Assembly (NCBI GenBank): GCA_021795255.1 | Contig: JAJYPQ010000175.1 | Coordinates: 1-7,626 of the forward strand | DNA from: Pseudomonadota bacterium | GTDB taxonomy: Bacteria; Pseudomonadota; Gammaproteobacteria; Acidiferrobacterales; Acidiferrobacteraceae | Direction: 5' to 3' | DNA length: 7,626 nucleotides | Part shown: one piece after another, positions 1 through 5,231 of the stretch | Layout: each line of letters begins with the position of its first letter | Numbering within the stretch: position 1 is the stretch's first letter | Notes under the pieces: model-generated | The model's input: only the letters and a program-made list of their open reading frames with translations | Database searches by the model: none | What the model was told of the DNA's origin: nothing | Program-made: the position numbers and the translations under genes

Positions 1-237
1 GGCCGGGCGGCAAGCCGCGATGCCTTGGGTGCTGTGTTCACACAAGCAAAGGTATCGGGGCTTGTTCGAGGAGATGCGGCCGAGATGGGTCGGCGGTTCT
101 CGGCGCTACTCTGGGGAGATTTGATGTTAGAGCTGTTGTTATGCGTCGCAAAACGTCCGAGTGAGCGGGCTCTGAAACAGCAGGCACACCAAGCCACGGA
201 GGCATTTATGAGACTCTACCCTCGGGTAGATGAATAG
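1..237 (+). CDS. TetR/AcrR-family transcriptional regulator, C-terminal fragment (5' end outside window)
   Basis: The frame is open from the first base of the window to a TAG at 235-237, giving 78 visible residues. No start is claimed because the gene enters from outside. The segment reads as the ligand-binding/dimerisation end of a TetR-type repressor of the AefR-like C-terminal class. A G-D-x-A-E-M-x-x-x-F-S-A-L-L-W-G-D-L-x-x-E-L-L-L stretch is followed by a helix ending T-E-A-F-M-R-L-Y, which matches the usual D-P-E-x-A-A-R-x-F-L-x-L-L-x-G-D and V-D-x-F-L-R-x-Y pattern. The DNA-binding helix-turn-helix lies upstream of the window, so its target cannot be judged. Members of this class often control efflux or envelope genes, but nothing here shows what this one controls. 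Its 3' end overlaps a truncated minus-strand ORF, so the last few residues may not be the ancestral C-terminus. Confidence 0.75.
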   Translation, partial: GRAASRDALGAVFTQAKVSGLVRGDAAEMGRRFSALLWGDLMLELLLCVAKRPSERALKQQAHQATEAFMRLYPRVDE

Positions 238-327
238 GCGGCGACCGGTATCCGGGACGCTGTCCGAAACCACCAGCAACCCGCCAACCGGGGAAGGAAG
301 TCGTTCAAGCCGAAATTTCATGGTCAT
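139..327 (-). pseudogene. Truncated Ogt/MGMT-like DNA alkyltransferase remnant (N-terminus only)
   Basis: A minus-strand ORF starts at ATG 327, with AGGAAAG (plus 331-337) about six bases upstream, which is a good ribosome binding site. A second ATG is at 321, and a TTG at 342 is also in frame. The first ~22 residues (M-T-M-K-F-R-L-E-R-L-P-S-P-V-G-G-L-L-V-V then S-D) resemble the N-terminal strand of methylated-DNA-protein cysteine methyltransferases, with the typical S/T-P-x-G-x-L-L-V-x-x-D signature. After about position 262 the similarity stops. The remaining ~40 residues lie partly antisense to the TetR-like gene and look unrelated. The catalytic P-C-H-R-V region is absent, and the ORF has 62 codons against about 170 for an intact enzyme. 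I read it as a relic left by deletion or rearrangement. It could also be a short unrelated ORF, because the matching segment is brief. Confidence 0.4.
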
Positions 328-527
328 TCTCTTTCCTGTCAAGGATTGATGTTCTTCGGATTCGGATCTTTAGAGGTGGAGCACCGCGTAAGCGCACCAT
401 GGTCGCCAGCTTTCGACCCGGGCCGTTGAACGAAGTTTGCCATGCACAAAGGTCTAACCGAAGCGCAGCAGGATTGTCGCAAAGGTACGCTGAAGAGGAT
501 AAGTGTTCCGATAACCCATTGATTTTA
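328..527. other. Intergenic stretch between ogt-like remnant and tRNA-Arg; no gene seen
   Basis: Apart from the Shine-Dalgarno sequence of the remnant (331-337), I see no convincing gene, promoter or terminator here. A 26-codon ATG ORF at 442-522 (+) has no ribosome binding site and resembles no family I know. The stretch immediately 3' of the tRNA CCA end on the minus strand (rc of 505-527) has no U-run terminator. Confidence 0.5.
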
Positions 528-603
528 TGGTGCCCCGGGCCGGAGTTGAACCGGCGACCTGTCGCTTAGGAGGCGACCGCTCTATCCACTGAGCTACCGG
601 GGC
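528..603 (-). tRNA. tRNA-Arg (anticodon CCU, decodes AGG)
   Basis: On the minus strand this 76-base segment folds into a complete cloverleaf. The 7-bp acceptor stem GCCCCGG/CCGGGGC is perfect. The D arm is of the TAGCTCAGTGGATAGAGC type. The anticodon stem GTCGC/GCGAC encloses the loop CTCCTAA, giving anticodon CCT (CCU). The T arm carries GGTTCAACTCC. The discriminator is A, followed by an encoded CCA (plus 528-530). CCU reads the AGG arginine codon, which is rare in a GC-rich genome, so one copy is expected. It has its own promoter immediately upstream and appears to be a single-gene transcript. I see no intrinsic terminator downstream. Confidence 0.97.
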
Positions 604-616
604 TGAGGGTCCCAGT

Positions 617-644
617 AGTATACCCGAAGCGTCGGGGGCGCCAA
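617..644 (-). promoter_or_regulatory. Sigma70-type promoter of tRNA-Arg(CCU)
   Basis: On the minus strand a -35 box TTGGCG (plus 639-644, four of six consensus bases) and a -10 box TATACT (plus 617-622, five of six) are separated by 16 bases. Transcription should start near 609-611, only 6-8 bases before the mature tRNA 5' end at 603. Such a short leader is usual for single tRNA genes. Confidence 0.75.
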
Positions 645-949
645 ATGACCATCCCTTGAGGTACGCCTAGCTCTCGGCGGCTCGAGGGCGCTCTACGTCG
701 CGCGACTCTTTTAGCTTGGGGTCGGTCGGCGCGCTCTATCGCCGTTTGTGAGGATACGGTCGCTTGGGGCTTGAGGGGGCCGGGGCTGTCTCGATCCCGA
801 CATTGCACGTCCATCTGACGTTCCGTAAGATGGAACCGATGGGGTTAGAGAGGCAACGCGGCCCTTTAACGGCGGTAAGGATGATCTTCGGGGCCGAGGC
901 CGTGTGGTCTGTATTTGGGAGAGCGGGCACGCATCTTAGTCATGAAAAA
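645..949. other. Gene-free stretch upstream of the pyrC leader
   Basis: No reading frame here resembles a known family. The ORFs present are short, lack Shine-Dalgarno sequences and have arginine/proline-rich compositions typical of unselected GC-rich DNA. The pyrC promoter is expected in or just after this stretch, but no -35/-10 pair is convincing. TTGACG at 973-978 has no -10 partner at 17 bases. The one clear structure is the inverted repeat at 810-834, listed separately. Confidence 0.5.
810..834. repeat. Symmetric inverted repeat (7 bp + 3 bp arms)
   Basis: Arms TCCATCT (810-816) and AGATGGA (828-834) are perfectly complementary. Inside them, after a single G/A mismatch, ACG (818-820) pairs with CGT (824-826) around a TTC loop, so the whole 25-base element is a near-perfect dyad. 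Neither strand has a following T-run, so it is not an obvious intrinsic terminator. It could be an operator for a dimeric regulator of pyrC or of an unseen transcript, or part of a dispersed repeat family. Confidence 0.55.
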
Positions 950-1073
950 ATGTCGCAGCAGCGGAGCTTGGCTTGACGCAACAGGGGAAGACCCCGGAAG
1001 GACCCGTTCGGCCCGGTCTCTTGTGATCTGCGACATCATGGGGCGAGCGTCATTGTGGAGCTAACGCTCGCCC
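950..1073 (+). promoter_or_regulatory. Structured pyrC leader with start codon in a hairpin loop
   Basis: Two stems are visible. A long-range stem pairs ATGTCGCAG (950-958) with CTGCGACAT (1028-1036), 9 bp perfect. It encloses a GGGG-AAGA-CCCC hairpin at 984-995. Four bases later a 10-bp perfect GC-rich stem pairs GGGCGAGCGT (1041-1050) with ACGCTCGCCC (1064-1073). Its 13-base loop holds the pyrC GTG start (1055-1057), and its left arm covers the place where a Shine-Dalgarno sequence should be. Its right arm is codons 4 to 7. Folded, it should hinder initiation. In E. coli and Salmonella, pyrC is controlled by CTP/GTP-dependent start-site choice that makes or avoids a hairpin at the ribosome binding site. 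A comparable logic here is inference, and the geometry differs because here the left arm, not the right, covers the binding site. Confidence 0.5.
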
Positions 1074-2122
1074 GTCCCGACGATTGGCACGTTCATTTGC
1101 GCGACGGAGCCGTTTTGTCCGTGGTCCTTGCCGATACGGCCGCACGCTTTGCGCGGGCTATCGTGATGCCCAACCTGAGTCCCCCTATTCGTACGGTGGC
1201 CGAGGCCCGGGCGTATCGCGAGCGTGTCATGACCGCGCGCCCAGAGGGTTCTTCCTTTGAGCCTCTCATGACGCTCTATTTGACGGACAATACGCCTGTA
1301 GCCGAGATTGAGCGCGCCAAAACTTCAGGCTTTGTGTATGCCGTGAAGTATTATCCGGCGGGCGCCACCACCCATTCGGAATCCGGGGTTACGGACATTC
1401 GACGCTGCGACGAGGTGTTTGCGGCCATGGCGGAATTAGGCCTCCCGCTCCTCGTCCACGGCGAAGTAACGGATAGCGCGGTCGACGTGTTCGATCGCGA
1501 AGCCGTTTTTATCGACCGCCATCTCCAGCCTCTCGTTGCGCGCTTCCCCAGACTTCGGGTGGTATTGGAGCATGTGACCACGCGCGAAGGGGTCGATTTC
1601 GTCAAAAGCGCCCCGGCTACCGTGGCCGCCACCTTAACGGCCCACCATTTGCTCCTGAATCGAAACGCGATGTTTCGCGGGGGCTTGCGCCCCCATGCCT
1701 ACTGTCTGCCGATATTAAAGGCGGAGCGGCACCGTGAGGCCCTGGTGGCGGCCGCCATATCGGGGAACCCTGGTTTCTTCCTGGGTACCGATAGCGCCCC
1801 TCATACACGCCACGCGAAAGAGAGCGCGTGTGGCTGCGCAGGGATTTATACCGCCCATGCGGCGCTCGAGTTGTACGCCGAGGTGTTTGCGGCGGCCGGC
1901 GCTCTGGAGAAACTGGAGGCGTTCGCCAGCTTTTATGGCGCCGATTTTTATGGGCTCCCACGCAATCGTGACTCTGTGACGTTGGTCGAGGATCCGTGGA
2001 CCGTGCCCGATGAGATACGGCTCCCAAGCGACGGCATCCGAGATAGTTTGGTCCCCTTCCGGGCCGGCGAGGTGCTGCGCTTTCGCCTTAAAGCGGCCGC
2101 TGCTCCGGTCGCGAAGAACTAG
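1055..2122 (+). CDS. pyrC: Dihydroorotase, PyrC class II
   Basis: The 355-residue protein catalyses reversible cyclisation of N-carbamoyl-L-aspartate to L-dihydroorotate, the third step of pyrimidine synthesis, in the cytoplasm. It aligns along its length with E. coli PyrC (348 residues). The R-P-D-D-W-H-V-H-L-R-D start gives metal ligands His12 and His14. Lys98 in the V-K-Y-Y-P-A-G-A-T-T segment is the carboxylated bridging lysine. His135 (V-H-G-E) and His173 (L-E-H-V-T-T) are metal ligands, and Asp246 (G-T-D-S-A-P-H) is the catalytic aspartate. The N-R-N and R-P-H-x-Y-C-L-P motifs are intact. The GTG start is chosen because it places the conserved R-P-D-D-W-H near residue 7. No in-frame ATG exists nearby and the ribosome binding site is poor. 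An ATG at 1038 is out of frame. bioD follows after 9 bases, so the two are probably cotranscribed. The start codon lies in a strong hairpin. Confidence 0.97.
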   Translation: MELTLARPDDWHVHLRDGAVLSVVLADTAARFARAIVMPNLSPPIRTVAEARAYRERVMTARPEGSSFEPLMTLYLTDNTPVAEIERAKTSGFVYAVKYYPAGATTHSESGVTDIRRCDEVFAAMAELGLPLLVHGEVTDSAVDVFDREAVFIDRHLQPLVARFPRLRVVLEHVTTREGVDFVKSAPATVAATLTAHHLLLNRNAMFRGGLRPHAYCLPILKAERHREALVAAAISGNPGFFLGTDSAPHTRHAKESACGCAGIYTAHAALELYAEVFAAAGALEKLEAFASFYGADFYGLPRNRDSVTLVEDPWTVPDEIRLPSDGIRDSLVPFRAGEVLRFRLKAAAAPVAKN

Positions 2123-2131
2123 CCGTAACCT

Positions 2132-2785
2132 ATGACTGTGCAAGGTGTGCTCGTCACGGGAACCGATACGGGGGTCGGCAAGACCCTTGTCAGTACCGCC
2201 TTGGTCTTAGGGTATGGACGCCGCGGGGAGCGCGTCGCAGGCTTAAAGCCGGTCGTATCCGGTTTGGTGGGCGGGTTCTGGGAGGATGTCGAATCCCTGC
2301 GTCTTGCCAGTAAGCCGAAACGCGCTGTCTCTGAGTGTACGCTTTATGGCTTTCGCTCCGCGATCGCCCCGCATTGGGCGGCCCGTGAAGAAGGTCGGAC
2401 AATCGACGTCCCGGCCATAGTCGATTTTGTGCGCGAACAAGCGGAGTCTGTCGATCGCATCGTGGTAGAAGGTGCGGGCGGATTTTTGGTGCCTCTGAAC
2501 TCCCATAGCGGGTTTGCAGACCTTGCTCAGAGTTTGGGATTGCCGGTGTTGCTTGTGGTGGGATTGCGCCTTGGGGCTATCAACCATGCGCGGCTCACGT
2601 GCGAGGCGATTATGGCGCGCGGCCTCGTCTTGCAAGGGTGGGTCGGAAGCGCCTTGAGCCCCGAGATCGCCGCCGGGACTATAGAGGGACTCAACGAATA
2701 TCTACCGACGCCTTGCCTTGGGATTGTTCCCTACCACACCCCCGTCGATCCGACGTTCGCGCTGCAACACCTCAATCTTCCCTAA
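2132..2785 (+). CDS. bioD: ATP-dependent dethiobiotin synthetase
   Basis: The 217-residue protein forms the ureido ring of dethiobiotin from 7,8-diaminopelargonate, CO2 and ATP, the penultimate step of biotin synthesis. Its length matches E. coli BioD. Diagnostic features, in order, are the P-loop G-T-D-T-G-V-G-K-T (residues 10-18, Lys17), G-L-K-P-V-V-S-G with Lys39 (CO2/substrate lysine), a W-E-D segment at 50-52 in the place of the metal-binding Asp, A-P-H (79-81), V-E-G-A-G-G with Glu113, and G-x-I-N-H-A-x-L-T (148-156). All key positions appear intact, so it should be active. The ATG lies 9 bases after the pyrC stop without a strong Shine-Dalgarno sequence, which favours translational coupling. 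No other bio gene is visible, so it is separated from the usual bioBFHCD order at least within this window. It converges with the EAL gene after 42 bases. Confidence 0.95.
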   Translation: MTVQGVLVTGTDTGVGKTLVSTALVLGYGRRGERVAGLKPVVSGLVGGFWEDVESLRLASKPKRAVSECTLYGFRSAIAPHWAAREEGRTIDVPAIVDFVREQAESVDRIVVEGAGGFLVPLNSHSGFADLAQSLGLPVLLVVGLRLGAINHARLTCEAIMARGLVLQGWVGSALSPEIAAGTIEGLNEYLPTPCLGIVPYHTPVDPTFALQHLNLP

Positions 2786-2827
2786 GATAAGCTGTCTAGT
2801 GTCTCGATCCAGAAGCCCTGGGTCTTG

Positions 2828-4942
2828 CTAGGGCCCGTCGCGGTGACTGGCGGGGCTTGGGTCCGCTCTTTTTCGGAGGTTCGGAGTAGGGGTCGATTCC
2901 TCAGCTTGAATCCGTGCGCACAGGAGCGCTTCGACCTTCTGGCGGGTTTTCGTGTAGGCGCTCGTATACGGGCCTTCGCTCGCCAATCCGCGCAACTCCT
3001 TGTGGGCTTCCCCCAGGACTGTGGTCTGGAGCCTTTTTATGGAGAGGTAGTGAGAGAGGGCGCTAGGCTCGGCCATGACCGATTTGAGGAGGTCGGGACG
3101 GTCTTTGGCAAGACTAATCAGGGCATTATGGAGAACCATGGCAGCATAGACCCCGAGCGCGGTCTGAGGTCTGCGGACGTCGACATTGAAGGAAAAATGC
3201 TGTTTCCATGGGCGTAAGGCACTCGCTCTCATGGGCCGGCCGATCGCGTAGCCCTGGCCGGCGTCGGCCCCCAGGATCGCGGCCGCCTCAATCAGGCCGA
3301 AGCTCTCGAGGCCCTCGACTACGACCTGGATGCCTAGGTCATGGACGAGGCTGGTTAGATGGTGGATAAATTGCAAGGCCTTGTGCGGCGCTTGCGCGGC
3401 CGTACTTACGAGGCCCTGGTCGATCTTGACGTCGTCGACCGCGAGTCTATCCATGCGTAGAAGCGAGCTATAACCGGAGCCAAGGTCGTCTTGGGCCAGG
3501 CGCACACCTAAGGCTCGCCATTTCGCAAGAATAGCGACCGGACTTTGTCTGGGATCGATTTCGTCGGTCTCCAAAAGCTCCAGTGTCAGGCGCTTCGTGT
3601 CGGTAGGAATGTCCTTTAGGATGAGCTGTGCGGTCGTCAAGTACTCGGGGTCGGTGAGCGCTTGCGCGGGGAGATTGACGGCGACGGATGTCTTCAGCCC
3701 TTGCGATTCCCATTGATGCAAGTCCGTCAAGGCCTGCCTTAAACCGAGGGCGAATAAATGACGTAAATCTCGTCCACCGAATGCCGGTAAAAACTCGCCT
3801 GGTGAGACATAGCTGCCATCGCTGTTGACGAGGCGGGCGAGCGCCTCGACCTTCTCGAGTTCTCCGTTGGCCAGATCGATGACAGGTTGGTAGAGCATGA
3901 TCAGGTCCCCGCGGACCAGGCGCCCGCGATAGTCGGCGCGGATGGTGTGCGAGAGGACCGGGGTGCTATGGGTGAGACGCGTATACGCAAAGCGCAAGGT
4001 CCAACAAAGGCGATCAATGATGTTTAGACGGTCAGTCGTCCTAAAGTAGCCCGGGACACTATGATAGAGCGTGAGAATAGCTTGAGTGCGACCTTCGGCG
4101 TCGGCGATCGGGATGTTGGCTTGCGAGACATAGCCTAGTTCGCGCGCAGCGTTGTACCAAGGGACAAGGGTCGGGTCGGTAAAGATATAAAGCGAGGTCT
4201 GAACTTGCCCCGATCGCCAAGCTCGCCCGGAGGGGCCCTCGCCGTTAGGTGTGCCGGCGTGGATCGTTGGGACCAGATGCCGCTTGGCTAGGAGCGCGGC
4301 ATGGGTTTCAAATGTCTTGCCGACTACCATTTCGTATTGGAGATTGCCGTGCTCGTCGGGCCGCGCCAACGTTCCTGCCATCATGCCCTCGAGGCTTGTC
4401 ATCGTTTCTAGTATCACACGTATCAAATCGTTGAGGGGCATGGGTTGCTCGAGGAGGTGCATAATAGCCACCACGACCCGCTGCTGCTGTTGCAAGACTT
4501 GCTGTTGGCCTCTTATTTGATGACTGAGTTCGGTCATGAGACGGGTTGTCAGGAGCTCTTGTAGGGTTAGGCCTTGTTCCTCGGGTTGCAGCGATTGGGG
4601 GAGGGAGCGCAAGAGTGTCTGTAGCGATTGCCCGTAGGCCGCGACCAGATGGGAGCCGTCGATTCCTACCAAGGCATGTTTATGGCCGGCGCGATTGGCC
4701 GCCCGTTCGTGAACTTGAGCGTTGAGATGGGGGTCGATTAGACGGCTCAAGAGCGTCTGCGGTTGGGTCTCTTGAAAAGACTCGGATCGGAGGGCGTTCA
4801 GAATTTCCTTCGGCGTGTTGCGGTTCGCGAGGGCGTCGTAGAAAGAATCCATGAAGTCGTCGTTGACTGCAGCAAGATGCGACTGCGCTAAGGAGAGGAC
4901 ACTGGCCGCATCAAGGCCGTAAACGTCGAGATCACCATTCAT
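2828..4942 (-). CDS. Globin-coupled GAF-EAL protein, probable oxygen/haem-responsive c-di-GMP phosphodiesterase
   Basis: The protein has 704 residues. Residues 1 to ~140 look like a globin-coupled sensor: F-Y-D-A-L near 34-38 gives a possible distal Tyr35, and G-H-K-H-A-L-V-G-I-D gives His89 as the likely proximal haem ligand. A Gln-rich helical linker (about 140-156) leads to a GAF domain at ~165-320. The EAL domain (~336-580) keeps every catalytic residue I can check: Glu366 of E-A-L, Asn423, Glu455, Asp485-Asp486 in D-D-L-G-S-G, Lys506, Glu543 in V-E-G and Gln563. It should therefore hydrolyse c-di-GMP to pGpG. No GGDEF domain is present. Residues ~590-704 are mainly helical, then a charged Pro-rich tail, and I do not recognise them. 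No signal peptide or membrane segment is seen, so it is probably cytoplasmic. ATG 4942 has GGAGG six bases upstream. Haem binding and ligand are inferred. Confidence 0.88.
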   Translation of the reverse strand: MNGDLDVYGLDAASVLSLAQSHLAAVNDDFMDSFYDALANRNTPKEILNALRSESFQETQPQTLLSRLIDPHLNAQVHERAANRAGHKHALVGIDGSHLVAAYGQSLQTLLRSLPQSLQPEEQGLTLQELLTTRLMTELSHQIRGQQQVLQQQQRVVVAIMHLLEQPMPLNDLIRVILETMTSLEGMMAGTLARPDEHGNLQYEMVVGKTFETHAALLAKRHLVPTIHAGTPNGEGPSGRAWRSGQVQTSLYIFTDPTLVPWYNAARELGYVSQANIPIADAEGRTQAILTLYHSVPGYFRTTDRLNIIDRLCWTLRFAYTRLTHSTPVLSHTIRADYRGRLVRGDLIMLYQPVIDLANGELEKVEALARLVNSDGSYVSPGEFLPAFGGRDLRHLFALGLRQALTDLHQWESQGLKTSVAVNLPAQALTDPEYLTTAQLILKDIPTDTKRLTLELLETDEIDPRQSPVAILAKWRALGVRLAQDDLGSGYSSLLRMDRLAVDDVKIDQGLVSTAAQAPHKALQFIHHLTSLVHDLGIQVVVEGLESFGLIEAAAILGADAGQGYAIGRPMRASALRPWKQHFSFNVDVRRPQTALGVYAAMVLHNALISLAKDRPDLLKSVMAEPSALSHYLSIKRLQTTVLGEAHKELRGLASEGPYTSAYTKTRQKVEALLCARIQAEESTPTPNLRKRADPSPASHRDGP

Positions 4943-4948
4943 GGTAGG

Positions 4949-4953
4949 CCTCC
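4949..4953 (-). promoter_or_regulatory. Shine-Dalgarno sequence fixing the EAL gene start
   Basis: GGAGG on the minus strand lies six bases upstream of ATG 4942. It matters because the frame is open for a further ~60 codons upstream, without any ATG, GTG or TTG. The site itself sits in the loop and right arm of a small GGCC-GGA-GGCC hairpin. Confidence 0.8.
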
Positions 4954-4984
4954 GGCCAACGTCTGCGGCCCATGATGTGTAGTC

Positions 4985-5067
4985 TAGGGAAGGGCTATCG
5001 AGCTTTAGCCAGTCTATACTGTTGCGGCCCTTGCCGCTCCTAACTTCCCTACGGCAGTAAGCCCTTC
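4985..5067 (-). promoter_or_regulatory. Structured 5' leader of the EAL gene (candidate regulatory RNA)
   Basis: Between the promoter at 5098-5126 and ATG 4942 lies a leader of about 150 bases. On the minus-strand RNA, TAGGGAAG (plus 5044-5051) can pair with CTTCCCTA (plus 4985-4992), closing a region that contains GCGGC-AAGG-GCCGC (5024-5037), CAGT-ATAG-ACTG (5010-5021) and GGCTA/TAGCC (4993-4997 with 5006-5010). An upstream GAAGGGCT (5060-5067) can instead pair 8 bp with AGCCCTTC (4989-4996), which shares four bases with the first pairing, so the two exclude each other. I do not recognise GEMM-I, GEMM-II or another known riboswitch. A role as a switch is inference. Confidence 0.35.
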
Positions 5068-5097
5068 TGGCCGCGCTTGCTCGCAGCTGGTCTCCTT

Positions 5098-5126
5098 TTA
5101 ATAGGTTTGGTTCTATGGTTTGTCAA
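5098..5126 (-). promoter_or_regulatory. Sigma70-type promoter of the EAL gene
   Basis: On the minus strand there is a perfect -35 box TTGACA (plus 5121-5126), a 17-base spacer and a -10 box TATTAA (plus 5098-5103, four of six consensus bases). This is the strongest promoter in the window by eye. Transcription should start near 5091, leaving about 150 bases of leader before ATG 4942. It makes the EAL gene transcriptionally independent of the DUF2459 gene upstream. Confidence 0.75.
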
Positions 5127-5168
5127 GGAAAGTGCTGCGAAAGCGCGAGCTTAGCGGTGACGCCTCCG

Positions 5169-5186
5169 GCCGGATCCTAGTCCGGC
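5169..5186 (-). repeat. Inverted repeat after the DUF2459 gene, possible weak terminator
   Basis: GCCGGA (5169-5174) and TCCGGC (5181-5186) form a perfect 6-bp stem with a six-base loop, about 45 bases past the DUF2459 stop and just upstream of the EAL promoter. There is no U-run on either strand, so it is at best a non-canonical terminator or a barrier that separates the two transcripts. Confidence 0.3.
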
Positions 5187-5231
5187 TGTAAGCTTAAGCA
5201 AACGATCTGCGACGGGTCTTCCACTGGTTCT

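Noticed and set aside
764..976. 70-residue plus-strand ORF upstream of pyrC.
   Set aside because: It has no Shine-Dalgarno sequence and no family resemblance, and it spans the 810-834 dyad. It looks like a chance frame in GC-rich DNA.
1617..2143. Long minus-strand ORFs opposite pyrC.
   Set aside because: These are shadows of the pyrC codon pattern; the plus-strand protein is unambiguous.
2815..2834. GCCCT/AGGGC inverted repeat between the convergent bioD and EAL genes as a bidirectional terminator.
   Set aside because: The stem is only 5 bp with a 10-base loop and no T-run on either strand, and it overlaps the EAL stop codon.
5014..5019. Plus-strand TATACT as a -10 box for an RNA antisense to the EAL leader.
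   Set aside because: There is no -35-like hexamer at 16-18 bases upstream, and no gene or terminator downstream on that strand.
4943..5086. In-frame N-terminal extension of the EAL protein, up to a CTG at 5086 with an AAGGAG sequence before it.
   Set aside because: There is no ATG, GTG or TTG in the extension. The AAGGAG touches the -10 box and would not be in the transcript. ATG 4942 has an excellent Shine-Dalgarno sequence.
4943..5100. Known c-di-GMP (GEMM) riboswitch in the EAL leader, or a degenerate tRNA suggested by the cloverleaf-like pairing.
   Set aside because: I could not find the conserved GEMM core segments. The arms have wrong loop sizes and no T-loop or anticodon signature for a tRNA.
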